A stretch of 64,000 nt of DNA, from contig CM073595.1 in assembly GCA_037074705.1 (NCBI GenBank), forward strand, positions 48,665,639 through 48,729,638, written 5' to 3'. Position numbers and translations under genes: made by a program. The notes beneath the pieces are model-generated. The model did no database searches, had not been told where the DNA came from, and was given only the letters and a program-made list of their open reading frames with translations. The stretch is from Zhengitettix transpicula. Taxonomy: Eukaryota; Arthropoda; Insecta; Orthoptera; Tetrigidae. Shown one piece after another: positions 1 to 13,700 of this stretch; the stretch's first letter is position 1, and each line of letters starts with the position of its first letter.

Positions 1-2428
1 TACGTGTTATTTTAAATTAATCGTAAAAATAAAATGTAGATCGTATGCGAACGACCAAGAGTGGGCGTTCTATGTCACGATTGAAAATAGTGTTTACGCC
101 ATATTTAGCAGGTAATTACATATTATTTTATATATAGGGAATACATACTATGATATGAATGACTTTCACATACCTGGTTCACTACGAAGTCATTAGTAAC
201 ACCGAATGTATCCGATCGCTTACATAGCAACGTATATGACCATTGTTGACGTGTAGCACTGTTGGAGATGCAAGCGAGCGCAATGTTTAATGCAGTGTTT
301 TAGAAGTGTTACAGAATCTAAACAACGCGCGCGGTCCAAGGGCAGCTGGGAACTCGTTACTCGGGAAGCTGAGCACAAAAAGTTCAAGACGAAAGGAGCA
401 TGCCCCCTTCTATCCACCTGCCTCACCAGTGACTCACACTCCTAATATTCCTTAACAAGGAACCAAAGACAATACCTCACTACATACAAAAAATCACCAA
501 TATTCACGTAACATGTTCTATTTCGTTGCGTTCGTCGTAACGTGGGGTGAAAAAAAAAAGAACGTAACGTCAACCACTGTTTAACACCTCTGCCTCACAG
601 CAAATAATTTTGTGTTATTGCACCTTTTGAAGCGAATAAATATTAAATCGTAAATATATATAACACTAGAGACATTCAGATACTGTTGATTTCATTTTAG
701 AATTACGATAATTGAATTACAGTAGACGTTCTTAGAGAAAGATGGGGAAATATGGTAACTGCGGATCTTCTCTATCAGAGAATTATATAGGTCGTGAAAG
801 ATATTTACTATCAAGTAAAGACGATTGTGAAATCATCGCTGATAACGTACACCAAACTTGCTCATTTTATCAATCATGGAATAAATTTTTACTTAAATAT
901 ATCCAAATATCAATGATCGTGGCTCTGAAAGAGCAACAACTTCCAAATATGAGACAAACTACTGCATAGTAAATGCTGTAAGTTCTCATCTCGAAGAAGA
1001 TTACAAATTTATCACTCATAAAATTCAAAATTTGATTAAAAATTGAGTACATTAAATTATAGAATGATGTCTGCCTTAAATTTTTAATCTATCACGATCT
1101 GCGTTACAGGGTAACAAAAAATAAATTTAATATACCGTAGTTCTATTATAGAGAATGATGGTAAAATAACTGGTAATTTTGAACCACTTAATTTGTTAAA
1201 TTATCAATGAAGGTCTGTTTCACGTTATGAATACGTCGTACAGCGGTAACTATTATGGAAAGTCAGATAACATTTCTTTTATATTTGCTTGCATTATCGG
1301 AGATTAAATAAAGCAACAGGTATGTTATAGATATATTGATACATAGATTTATTTTTTATTCCGTCTGTTTGAGGCTACATAAGATTATAAATGTTGTAAG
1401 TAAAAATTCTATGGTAACCTATGATTAATAATATTAAGAAACAATTGAATAGCTCTAAGACGTGAAAAAAAATAACTGTACAACATTACGAAGGATAATA
1501 TATAATACTTAGATTTTATGTAAACAAATAATATTTTTTAAATATGTTCGTCACTGATACTATTCGCTAACATTATCGAATAATTACTTCATTAATTGAA
1601 ATATAAAGATCCTTCTGTTTCGGTTATATATTTTTCTCAAATTAATGGAAAGTAATAAATTTATTGGTTTTCGACGTAATAAATTTCAACTTATGATGGA
1701 CAAAATTCCGATGCAACCAAATAGTTTGTTGCATGTAAATATGCAGTCTTACAGCACTTTTATATATACAGCTTAACGAAGTATTGAGAGTTTTTATGGA
1801 TGCAAAAAATATTAAGTTAACCAGGTTGGATTAACGCTTATTGTAATGTATATATCCTGCAGAACACCATTTAAATTCAACCCTTTTAATGACTAACTTG
1901 ATATTTATTTGTCAATTATTACTTGAAATAGTTCAAAGTATCGTTCTTATTTTTTTACACTTTATTATATTCTAATAAAATCCCTGAGGGATTACTTTAT
2001 TTTTGCAAGTTGTGTGGAAAAATAATTCTTACTGTGTACGCCTTATAATGAAATTTTAATTTGTGGAAATTTAACGGATGTATACGTCACGAAAAGTGAC
2101 GCAGTTATAAAAATAAGTGCACAAAAAGCATTGATAATTAACATGAAAAATTATACTACTGAAAATGTAAAAAAGCTGTCAACAATGGTGCATAATTAAG
2201 GTGATAAATGATAGATGTAATAAAAATAGAGTAGAAAATGGTTTTCTCGCCTAAGCAATATAAAACAAGAACATTTTTTATTACCACACAACAGAATTTC
2301 AACGTTACATCTCAACAGGTTTAATGTTCAAGTACAAAATAATACTTTTTTTTAAGTACGCAAAATCAATCTTAAATTTTCATCATAACACTAACAATTA
2401 TAATTTGTAAATAAATAAACATTAGACA
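1..2428. other. AT-rich non-coding DNA, nothing recognised
   Basis: All six frames are broken by frequent stops and the few open stretches (under about 75 codons) resemble no protein I know. I see no RNA gene, microsatellite or long repeat. It reads as ordinary intergenic or intronic DNA of a large animal genome. Confidence 0.6.
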
Positions 2429-2653
2429 ATTTTACGTCAGAAAAAATAAATTAATAACGTTTCATCGCTTATTTTGCGACCTCATCAGGTTCAAGTTTTA
2501 AAAATACACTTATAAAATATAATTTCGCCCAGGGTAATCAGCATAGAATCACCTGTCTATCAGTAAAAAAAATTTAATCTTGAACCTAATGAGATCGCAA
2601 AATAAGCGATGAAACGTTGCTAATTTAATTAATCAATTATTTTTTCTGATTTA
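2429..2653. mobile_element. Foldback (MITE-like) inverted repeat with hammerhead-like arms
   Basis: Two arms of about 65-75 bp (roughly 2429-2494 and 2579-2653) are reverse complements of each other around a loop of about 85 bp. The best-matched block is close to 40 bp with about two mismatches. The outer ends share a run reading CAGAAAAAATAA in the strand leading inwards. Each arm, read outwards from the loop, holds C-C-T-G/A-A-T-G-A-G, a short stem (TCGC pairing with GCGA) with loop AAAATAA, then TGAAACGTT. The left arm carries this on the minus strand (2457-2490) and the right arm on the plus strand (2585-2618). The right copy has CTAATGA in place of CTGATGA. The symmetry fits a small non-autonomous foldback element. 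The resemblance to a hammerhead core is inference. I did not see a clear target-site duplication. Confidence 0.7.
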
Positions 2654-2721
2654 AAATGGGCTGGTGTGTATTTATTTATTTTCTCAATAGTCAGAACTAT
2701 TTTTTTGGTGGGGGGTTAACG

Positions 2722-2880
2722 CATATTTTATTTTCGTCGTTACTAAAACAGAATACAGTAGTAAATCTTCAAAGTCGGCAATTCTGTGGAAGTCCTTCGC
2801 GTAATGAGACCAGAACACATGGCAGCCGAAATTATTCTACGTCACTACCGTTTTTGGAGACGGCGGACGTAAGTAATATA
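2722..2880 (+). repeat. Direct duplication, copy 1 (pairs with 4671-4829)
   Basis: This 159-bp block recurs about 1.95 kb downstream in the same orientation. By eye there are about ten differences and no gap. Similarity stops abruptly at both ends, so it is a discrete unit. The last bases include GTAAGTAA, a consensus-like 5' splice donor, preceded by a short open stretch reading MAAEIILRHYRFWRRRT then stop. No protein family is recognised. It may be a short transposon fragment, a duplicated exon piece or a satellite monomer. Confidence 0.85.
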
Positions 2881-4670
2881 TCGTCTGGCAATGACTGCGT
2901 GGAAAATTTACCGCTGTAAAGGTTCATTAAAAATGAGAATTTTCTATCTACTAACGTACTTTTTAAATAATAAATAAATGAATCAGCAAAAGTCTTCAAT
3001 TTCCTTTTCATTCATTATAATAAACATGCTTAAAAATATTGTAGCTATAAACGATTTAAGTGACTTATACATACACAGGATCCTATGAAAAATAGTTAAG
3101 ATTATTGTATTAGCAAATATAAGTAGCGAAAGTCAATAGGACACTGAAAATTTCATTACATGGTTACTAATTCCATTAATTTGTGTAGGATTTAAAGTAA
3201 CTAAAGTTAATTTACAGTTTCTCTCAAACCTTATTAATTTTTTTTTATATTTGGTGAATGTAGCGTCAGAACTCTGATTCTACGAAACTATTATAAATCT
3301 AGGAAAAGATAAAAAACAACACATCCGGTCAGAAAAAGTATAACAATGGGAATAACATTTCACCAAGCAGCCGCTTCCATTACACTATTCGTTACCGAAT
3401 GACTTTCATAAATTACTGAGAACTTATAATATAAGCCAACTACGTGTAGAGCATTAAATAACATGACTGTTTCATAATATATTTTACAATTTATTACCGT
3501 TGAATAAAACATTGTTTCGGATCTTGAAGGTTTGTGTAAAATATTTACTGAATGTCAGTGTGAACTATCTACATTAAATACTGAAATAAGTGATAAATAT
3601 TTAGAAGGATCAGTTCGATATCTGCGGTATGCAACGATTAAACAAAAAATGCATTGGTTACGTTTGAGAAGAGTTTTGAAAAAAATTCCAATGTCCTTTT
3701 ATAGACAACGTATTAATTTTGTATTTATATATTATTACTTGTGTGATGAAGATGTAAAAGTAAGCAGACGAGGAGAGCAAAAGGACATCTTAATAAAGAA
3801 ATACGTCGGTCAGGAACTATTGATTTTTTATTAAAAGAAAACTGGTTTTTATGAAGAAAAAAAGGTGTGGAAATACATAGATTAGTTAAATATATGAATA
3901 CGTGAACTGAGCGACTAACGTAATAGAATGTCGTATATTATTTTTCACTGGGATTTTATAAACATGTAGGCCTATTTTTATATTTTATTCATTTGCATTT
4001 TAACACTGTTTTTTTTAACGACTGCCATCGAACTCAACAACGAGGAAACTTGATTCAATTCACATCACTTTATCTTAAGAATCTTAATTAAAAAAAGGAT
4101 TGTTACCTTCATAATCATTCGAGTTTCAGGTTCGGGAACACTTACATTGAACGACTATGAGGAGACACAGTGAAAACATTTATCAGGTAATATTGGCGTT
4201 CAAAATTTTCCAAATATGAAACTTAGAAGAAAAATATTGTATTCAACGCTCAGCGAAGATTATTTGACTGTTATCGGATACTTGTGATGGAAAAGTGTTT
4301 TTGGGAATGTCTAATTCCATTGCTTTACGAATACCAATTTCATATGAGGGTAGAAAAATTTTCACTTTATCTTTCAATTGTTTTTCTACTGTAAATTCTT
4401 AATGCCTTCGATTCGTATGAAACAAGGTGTATAAAAACAGGTCAATAAAAATGTAACAATTATTTTGTCACTAATACAGTCGGTTTTTTCTATGTAGCTA
4501 TATTCGAATATTTAAAGGTCAGACAGAAAATTTGAACGAAACGGGAAAAAATTACAAGGAACATAGGAAAATGCTGTGCGGGGAAGATTTTAACAGTGAC
4601 TCTTCATTATCCCGATACTTGTCCTTCATTACATCATTTTTAAAATATTTCTACTCGCTCACTTGTTAGG
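2881..4670. other. AT-rich non-coding DNA
   Basis: No gene, RNA or repeat recognised. One 100-codon open frame (3532-3834, +) is rich in Lys, Ile, Tyr and Arg, as expected of chance frames in AT-rich DNA, and matches nothing I know. Confidence 0.55.
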
Positions 4671-4829
4671 CATATTTAATTTTCGTCGTTGCTAAAACAG
4701 AATACAGCAGTAAATCATCAAAGTCGGTAATTTTGTGGAAGTCCTTCGTTAAATGAGACCAGAACACATGGCAGCCGAAATTATTCTACGTCACTACCGT
4801 TTTTGGAAACGGCGGACGTAAGTAATATA
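4671..4829 (+). repeat. Direct duplication, copy 2 (pairs with 2722-2880)
   Basis: Same orientation and same length as the upstream copy, roughly 94% identical by manual comparison. The GTAAGTAA at the right end is retained. The flanks are unrelated to those of copy 1, which argues for two insertions, or an old duplication with diverged flanks, over an ongoing tandem array. Confidence 0.85.
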
Positions 4830-7800
4830 TAGTTTATTTAAAGACCGGCGGACAGCAGTAAAAAGTATAGTCTGATAATTCAGTGTGTTGTAGAACATAA
4901 AAACATTATAACGCATCTATAAGCTGAATTTTAGAATTATTTTGTTTGGACGCTTTTGCAACGAAGTTTCCTCGAGTACTTGGGTAATAATCATCACTTT
5001 GTATTAACGGTATCGTCCCTCTCTCTATCAACTTGTTAGGTCTTGTAAATATGAAAAGCAATAACAGTGGACGTGTTGAAGTAGAAAAGAGACGTCATTT
5101 TACGATGCAGCTTCATTTAGTAAAGGATGCCGAATCAACTAATCGACTTTTGTCCATTTGTGATAAATTAAAGTGCAATTTTTGTGAAAATGCTCCAGCG
5201 GCGTAAATTCAATAATTAAAATAAATAAATAAAATGTTTGATATCGTCTTATAATATCCACATTTATGTTACGATGAATTAGAATTCGGTGAATATATAA
5301 AACTGAAAAATACACGAAGGTTCAATATGAAATTTATAACTTTGCAATATATCAGCAATTTTTCACAAACATTGTTGTCACGCGAAATAGAATACTTTAG
5401 AGAGAATGTTTCGAACGATAACTGGAAAACAGATGCTATTGAGTCGTTCCCTGAGGGGAAAGACTCAATTCATGTCAGAAAAATTAGAAGTCGAGTAAGT
5501 GGACCTCAGTCTTGCTAGATTTGGGTTTGAACAGCTGCTTTCAGTTTCACTTTTTTTTTCAGTTGATTCATCATATATAGTAAAGATTTCCGCTCAATCA
5601 GTCGGTGGAGAGAATCCAGATATGGATTCCATCGAGCGATTCGGAAAAGCTCTTAAAAGGGGACGAATTAGACAATGATGGGAGTCCTCCTAAAATTTTA
5701 AAACGGTTTAATTACGGAGCAGCGGCAGGAGATGTGGTCTGGGCTCTTCTCCTCGGCCGTTGACCCTAAGGGGTGACGCCATCAAATACTCCACTACCAA
5801 CATTACCATCCCAATAAAGCACATCGCTCTACTATTTATATTTTGAAACGGAAAAACAATGGCGGTTGTGTAATTATATCGGATACGTCATTAATCAGGT
5901 ATTTCATTCCCCTTTTTGATGAATTATTGCTGGCACGACTACGAAGCAGATGGATGAATTTACATTTAACACCATATAGCAAACATGAAAAGTTACTTTC
6001 TTATCAGGAATACAATCAATCGAAAATATTGTAAGTGTGCTGGCACTTGACTTCATTAAAAATCGGACAGACAATTATTTTTATTCGAAAATCGAGATGA
6101 CTAGAATCAAACGAACAAAGATGTCCAGACCTGTTGAATAGTCCGGCCAGGAAGATGTCAAAATCCTAATATAAATACGAAAAGTGTACGTAACAAACTA
6201 AAATTTGAGACGATAAAGGAAGAAACAGAGGATATTAATTTGATAATAAACAGATATTGGATTAGTTTGATTTTCAACCATTTTTACAAATAGATCAAAA
6301 ATAGGAGCAACTGGTTCTGCCTTTTGATTAAATAGATCATTTTCCTTTATCTTATTTACGAAAAAGATGTGAAGGTCTTTTCCGGGGAGCTTTCCACTCA
6401 TTTATTTTCACCGCATATTAATATCACTTATCTTATAATAATAATACATTATGAATTACCGAATCGAGTACTCACGATTAATAATAAATATTGTTCATTA
6501 TATATCTCGGTAGAAAGGCATTTGGGGAAAATATGAATCATGGTACAACATTTTTAACCCCTAAAGTCCGTTACACCTCGCAGTTTTCATCATTTTCTGT
6601 CAGGTCGTTGAGTAGCTGACAAGTTTTAATTTCTTCTAACTTGAAAAATGATCATAAAATTATAAAATAATAATTGAAAATATCTGAGAACGTCAATTGA
6701 GATTGATGTCAATCATAAGTCGTCGAGTGTCCCTTTTAAAATTTAAAGTACCTCAGCATTAGAGTTTATTAAAATTCATTCTTTACAAGTTTTTAAATTT
6801 TTACTGTTTACATGAAATAATTGTTTTCAGAAAGTGTCGCGTGTTTAACAAACTTATCGATTATTGGATTACACGAGACCAGTTTTACTTGGCTGCGTTT
6901 CTTTCTAGGAAAATGAACTTCTTGCCGATGTAATTGCATAATTCATACATTTTCCCCACTTTGCAGGTGGGATTGCCCCTTGTTAAAACAAACACAGCTG
7001 TGTGTTGGTGGACGTATTCCTCAAGAACACACAGTCGTAGTACTATTCCTTTAACAAATAAGTTTAATTAATATATATCCATTCAAGTAGGTGGATATCC
7101 TGTATATAAGTTCCGAATTACTTAAATTTTTCAGTAATTTGGCATAAGAGCCCGAATCGCATCCAGAATTTCGCCTATTTTAATAATCTTCTGAATTAAA
7201 TCAGTTCTAACTGCCATGCTATTTTTTATTTTTCCTTCGACATCGTCTTTGTTCCTGCTTTTTCACTTTCTTCGACTAACACCCGAAACTTACATTTCTC
7301 TGTATACAGTTTAAATCAGAAGAGGAAACGCTATGAGGTCTCAACTTCATTATTATACTATAACGAATATTTAAAAAAAGATACAGATATGCATGTTTAG
7401 AGTTTCTCTGCAATTTCTAATTCTCAGATCACCAATTTTTTCCTACTTTCAAAATGATTAAGAACCAAATTGCTTAACTTGCTAGAACAATAGGTTTCAT
7501 AACAACTTGCCGTTCCTTTAATTCATCCTTCCAATTTATAAGTATCAGCATGATAGAAAATTGGTTAAACCGACCAGTTGAATTAAAAAAATTCCGTTAA
7601 CGATTAGAGTCATTTTGTGGTAAATTCGCGTTTTCTTAGCGTAAATAGCGAATTTTGAGAATAAGACAAGTCTATCTATGCTACTGAAACTAAGGTACTC
7701 ATTATATTTAACTTATTTAAACTAATATTTGAACTACCCCATTCTACATTTGCCGCATTCAACCACGGGCGCCATTACAGGAGCAGTGACATCTCTCGGA

Positions 7801-9704
7801 TAACGTTAGAACTACTAGGGAAAGTCTAATATAATAGGACTCTGATTAAGCGATGAGCCGGACTATATTTTTTACTCTTCCAGGATAAATACATTAAATT
7901 GAAATAGTTACACGGAACAAAACCTAACTATATTTCACTCTCCAGAAAATAATGGATACGGTGATGAATATTTACTGTGTAATGACTTCTAAAGTAGCTG
8001 TTTTTTTTTTAAATTTAGGGGTCACATTATAAACCTTATTAAATTAATTTTAAAATATTATTTGTTAAATAATTATGCTTAGAAGCAAGAAAATATTAAT
8101 ACCTTTCATATTTTAATAAATACATTTTACGATACAATTTATTTCATTTGTCAGTAGAGAAGTAAACTAAATTCTAATACCGTGTATTATTTATTTTAGT
8201 CAGTGAATTAACTGATCATCCAATGAAAATAAATATTACATTGCTCTGAAATTGTCACATTTTAGTTAATGTTTGTTAACAGCTGTACGTAGAACTGTTA
8301 GTGTTTCAAAGTAACTAATAAAATCTATTTAATAAAACAGAATAATAACGACAGTGCGTGCAACGTTTATTGAAAACCCAAAGGCTTTCCTGAAAATTAT
8401 TAGTGTAGCTTAGTTGTATTGAGGCATATTACTTATGTATATATTTATTCGTGCTCAGATGTCTGCATAGTACGAGGAGAAAGGAAGTAATAGCTAAGAG
8501 TGTCTTGATTATAGTTGTGAGTGTTCGACTCTCCGAGCCACATCAAATTTTCAACGACCTGTGACAGCTCGTTATGACGTTCTTCCTATTTATTTTCCCG
8601 CTCCACTTCTTCTCTGTCAAGAAAGATCAATACTCTCACAAACTAGAAAACAACTAAAGTCTTTCTTTGCAAATACACTCATTCATTTACATCCATTACC
8701 GCAGCGACCCCTACAGAATATTGCAGTAAAACATGCCCATAAAATACTGAATTGAGGCATTGTCGTCGTTTTACTATTTTTCCTCAATCGAGGAAAATAA
8801 AGTATTTATTATGCTAACAGTTTTCTTGTTAATTTTAAGTGAAAAACATGGAGAATTATTTTGGAACCGAGGTTAAGTATGACACGTCTGTTATTCCACG
8901 GTATGCCAATAATACAGCTCTGGCCTTTTATTTTGTAGCTTTAAGATGATTTCAAAACAAATCTTGCATAATTACCGGTATTTGGAGGTATCCCAATGTT
9001 GTGAGTCCAGATCTCAAAAACCAGCTATGCCGCTCCTGAAACAACAATATAAAAGATATAAACAATAGTTTACAGAATTATCTTTTGAGATAAGTTCAGG
9101 CCTTTTATTTTTTAAAAATATTTTAATACGTACTAATATGTGTCTGATTTCTTTTATTATAAAAAGAAAATGTGGGAATAATATTGTGTTCAGAAAATTA
9201 TATCATATCGTATTACATCGAAGAGATAAAGTCTTTGTAGTACATACGTATCTATATTTCACCAGAAATAAATGCTCAAAGAATTTGGCTAAAATACTGT
9301 CATGTTACATTTGATTTTACGTTTTACATGATAAGATTCTGTTCAATTAAAAAAATATATTCTAAAGGTGTACATAGATTCTCAGAATATCAGGCGTGCT
9401 TTCCTTCAAACGTAAATAATTAATTTAAATTAGAGATTAAATATAGATCAGATAAGTGGAATATTACATTCGGAATATTTCGATAAGAGTAAAATTCAAA
9501 TGAAATCATAATTTTTGTTTTCAGCAGCACCGCAGTGATTTAACAACGAGTTAAATCATACTGTTTGAAAGCCTGAAACATGTTCTCAGCAAAATAATAC
9601 ATCACATTGAGATCAAATATATTTATGACAGCGAAGATAAATATATATTTAACCTCGTTGGGGACACGAGAATGTTCCATTAAATATATATTATTTATAT
9701 TAGA
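4830..9704. other. AT-rich non-coding DNA
   Basis: Nothing coding is recognised. A slightly GC-richer patch at about 5580-5830 (bases such as GGTCTGGGCTCTTCTCC) has no long frame. A short perfect hairpin sits at about 8776-8799 (TTTTCCTC, four-base loop, GAGGAAAA). It is unlinked to any gene, so I do not call it a terminator. The open frame at 8561-8755 has no recognisable motif. Confidence 0.55.
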
Positions 9705-9775
9705 CGACGTGCAGCGCTGTACTGGTCAGCGTCCCCCCATCACGTCACAGTTGTTTCTGGTTTGAGTCCCTGAAT
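9705..9775 (+). mobile_element. tRNA-derived SINE head (degenerate)
   Basis: A box-A-like word (TACTGGTCAGCG, 9719-9730) is followed about 30 bases later by a box-B-like word (GGTTTGAGTCCC, 9759-9770). This is the spacing of an internal RNA polymerase III promoter. No acceptor stem can be folded, so it is not a tRNA gene. I infer an old tRNA-related SINE. Its 3' body cannot be delimited. Confidence 0.45.
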
Positions 9776-10677
9776 GCGTCATGAAAGGTGATATTGAGGT
9801 TGCAATTTATTCCATTTAAACAAGTAAGGTTACACTTTTTATTTAATCCACATTATGTAATCCGCTCTTGGAAATTTATTTCGTTTCACGTTCGATTTTG
9901 AATGTTCGCCGGCAACCACCTTATTTATCTATGTTATTGAAATGTCAATAGAAACGAGTAGTTATTGTCATGATTTAAATATTGTTTAAATATAAAGGTT
10001 TCTATCTGTGGAAAATAAATATTTTATCAGTAAAACAAATTCCTGTGTGAGAATAACGAAAAATGGTAAATGAAATATACGAAGAAATGGCGTATAATGA
10101 TACATAACACAAGAAATGACCGTTTTATCAGATAAATTGAAGCTATGAGGCATGTCTTGGTATAATTTCTAAAAATATTATCAGAATTATAAATTTCAGA
10201 ACTGCAATAAGTTGCTGAGTGAAGAAGCAGCAACTAAATATATAACATTTTAACTAACAAATTATTACATTTAAGAAATGAAAATATTTATGAATATTTT
10301 CTCATCTATTACATTAAAAAAATCGATAACATATTGTAGTTTCCGTTTCAGTTATTATAATCTGTAATTAAGATCAATTTTTTTTAAACAATATATTAAC
10401 CTATAGACTTTAATTATAATATAAAAATTTGTATATTATACAAGTTTAAACGGCAAGCATAAACAATTGTTTATTACTTAGATATGTTAATTATTAATGT
10501 ATATAAAGAAATACATATTTCATTTTGTTATGCTCCTGTTAATTTAATATAAATAGATATTTCAATAGAACTTACATTACATAAAATATGTTATTTTGTT
10601 CTGTAATTCTAATATTTATATCTCTAAACGTTCTTAATTAAAAATAATGATCTACTTCTAGCAATTCTGTATCTAGA
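9776..10677. other. AT-rich non-coding DNA
   Basis: Very AT-rich with many short A and T runs. No frame or repeat recognised. Confidence 0.5.
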
Positions 10678-10722
10678 AGAGGATGGCAGTGAACGTCATA
10701 GAAACATCACGAATACTCGATT
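10678..10722 (+). repeat. Repeat motif shared with 45.95 kb (hammerhead-like)
   Basis: The word GATGGCAGTGAACGTCAT, followed by GAAAC and later CGAATAC, recurs in reverse complement at about 45946-45990 with few changes. GATG can pair with CATC/CATA just before the GAAAC, giving a small stem-loop. The shared block is about 35-40 bases, too long to be chance, so it marks an interspersed repeat whose body has decayed. Function unknown. Confidence 0.6.
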
Positions 10723-13700
10723 AGAAGCCTGAGAAGATTTTAATCATTCTCTAAACCGAGAAAGACTATATTATTTATTAACTATCTACTTCATATTAAT
10801 AGTTTAATAACAATATTTTAATTTTAATAGGTTATTTATTATGTCTGCATAGTGTAGGTATATTAAAGATCTTTTTAATTTATAGTTAACTAAAGGACCA
10901 ATATTTAAATGATATAAATTGGTGGGCGAATCAAATGTTTTGTTTTGAACTTATCTATGTGTACTATTTTAATCGTTTCAACATTAAATTCATGATTCAT
11001 TTCTTTAGGCTTAATTTATGAAAATATATTTTCGATTTTAAGGATGTTGTTGTATAACAAATATAATTTTGAGTCAAAATTTAAAAGCAACTTTGTTATA
11101 GCAGTGTACTATAATTACTGTAATTTTATTAACAAATGTGTTTACCTTGTTTACTTCCGGAACAGAGTATGTAAATAAAACAAGAAAAGAATTTCTGTTT
11201 CAGTTAAATTACTTTTTTTTCGTAAAGTTCGTGTGTAACTTTCAAATATGGTTTTTATTCCTGCTATATTTAACAGTGAAATTTTGTTTTCTGCTTCATA
11301 ATAGCGTCGTCGAAAAGTTCGCAAGAAAACAAAGACGGAAAGCAGCTTGGTCTCTAATGGCAATTACTCCGTTTGTGTTGAAGAAACAAAGAAGCCAGAG
11401 AGGAACTATTCTCCACGCAATCCACGAACACTAATGAAACTAACACTTAGCGCCGCAAAAGAAACGAGTAAGTGGGACATGATACAGCTTCTTGCGGTCA
11501 TTTCGATGTGAATTACGAGAAGGCGTAGATCCGAGACAAACAAAAAAATATAATTGCTTCCGCAAGCACGTGCCTGATTTCTAAACTACAGTATTATTAC
11601 TTACACAGATATATTAATCGTATAGTAAATTCACTTTCAAAACAAACTTTATCGTATCCTCGCTACCGTACGTGGACGCGTTATAATGCAGACATATTTA
11701 GAGAGGAAAATATTATGAGAACATTTATTCAGAAAATTAAATTACTTACTTCGTCGTATACAACTAGAAACTAATCGAAAGTTAACTTAATTTTTTATAT
11801 TGAATGACCTGTACCTCGGATCTCTTAATACGACTTTACACACGTACATTTTTGCGTAATATCTGCCAAATTATATTTTAGAGCAAGTTTAGTTGTAATA
11901 AAACGCGTAATATTTGAGGGAAAAAACATTTAATTACACTCCAATTTGATTTGTAATTGCATTTAAAATATGACAATTTTTATTTAATTTATAAAATTTT
12001 TAATATCCAATGTAAAACGTAAGTTTAAATCAAGATTTTGTAATCTAATTTTCTGATATATTTTTTTATTATTTTCTTTTCTTCGTTCTTCTTTTCTACT
12101 CAGGCAATGGAATACCCAACCAACAATTACAGCAATAATAAGACGTTGTTAGATCAGATTAAGTTTATTAGTTCCATTAGTCTTCTGATGATAGTAGTAA
12201 CATAAAAATTGAATAAAAAAATGCTAACAGCTGAAAAAATTATTCATTACTTAAAAAAAAATTTATGGCCACTTCAAAGTACAGAGATTTAATTTGCAGA
12301 ATGCGTAATATATTTTGGAAAATAAGTGTAATAACACGTTTAAGTATAAATTCAAAATAATATGCTCTTTCTTTGTGTGTTAAGAACTACAGCGCTTCAC
12401 GCAATAAAAATGGGGTTTAGGATTAATAGATATAATTGTTACCGGAGAATCAGTGTTATAAGTCACACACACACTATTTCCCTATTATAGTGTGAAAATG
12501 TTAACATTACATTTATTTCCATATAAGATTTTTCAAGGTATGTAAGTAAGTATTTTTTCTTATTGAAACATTCAAATGGATCATAACTAAAAACTTTAAC
12601 AAATTATTTCTGTTTTGAAGGAAGAACTACAATTTTATGAAACGAAATTGTTTTATAGTGGCAAGCCCAAGCGAAGCCCAGTGTTTTGATGCAAACAAAA
12701 TGAATAAATTTCAAAACAAATATAGTTATCTTCTCCTTTTTTATTTTCATTCGATATTAGATTTTTCAAAGCTTATACTTAGTTATGTTTTCATTATTGA
12801 TACATTTAAACGCAAATCATCGAGGAAATTAGTGTACCGTATCCGTTAATATTGGGTATTTTTGTCCGGAAAGTTGATAAAGTAACCTTGATTTGGAAGA
12901 ATAATTCAGTTATGGCCAAATGAAATTACTCGATCTCGAAAATCCCAGAGAGGAATAACTGTCTCGTACTTTTTATGGAGTCCACAGAGTATGTGACGTG
13001 CTGGAATGTCTAACTTCACCCGTGTTGTCATCATCAACAACGTAACGATTGTAAAGTCTTGTAATATATGCTGTTTATTCGTGGCGTTATGCTATTAGGC
13101 GGATCAATTAATTAATAAATAATAAGAGTTATTAAGGACTTCCGTGGTAAGGAAATAGTCATAAAGAATTGCTCTAAGAGAATGTAAAATGGCTACAGAC
13201 GTATTTAGGTCAAACTGACTTCTTAGCACAAAAACATAAAGCTATTATATAACTTCCAAGTGGTATAATTAGCAATTAATTCTTTGCCAACAGAATTGTT
13301 ATGTCTTGAACTCTTCACGTTGTGATGGTGTCTATAATATGGTTTGCGTAAGGTGACCCTAAACCACGGATTCACCTGTTTCGTTGCTGATGCCATTTTG
13401 CCTGGTTACTGGATTAAGTCAACTCTTGGTTACTGGATTACTGGAGCTCTGCATTCGTGTTTGTCTGTACCTGGGCATGTTGGGAAACGTTGCGTAGAAT
13501 TGAGAGTTCCGTAATTGTCAGGGGCTTTGGGGAGAGGGATTATTAGGGTTTTCACCTCCCTCCCTTTTAAGATGCGCGGTAAAAGTAGAGGGTACGGAAA
13601 AATAAATACGAATAAAATTAAAGGACTTTTAGAAAGAACCCACTTTCAGGACACGTTGAGGGGGGAAAAAATCCTGCTATATAATTACTCTCTCTTGCAG

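Noticed and set aside
8776..8799. Rho-independent terminator-like hairpin
   Set aside because: No adjacent gene, eukaryotic context and no T run directly following.
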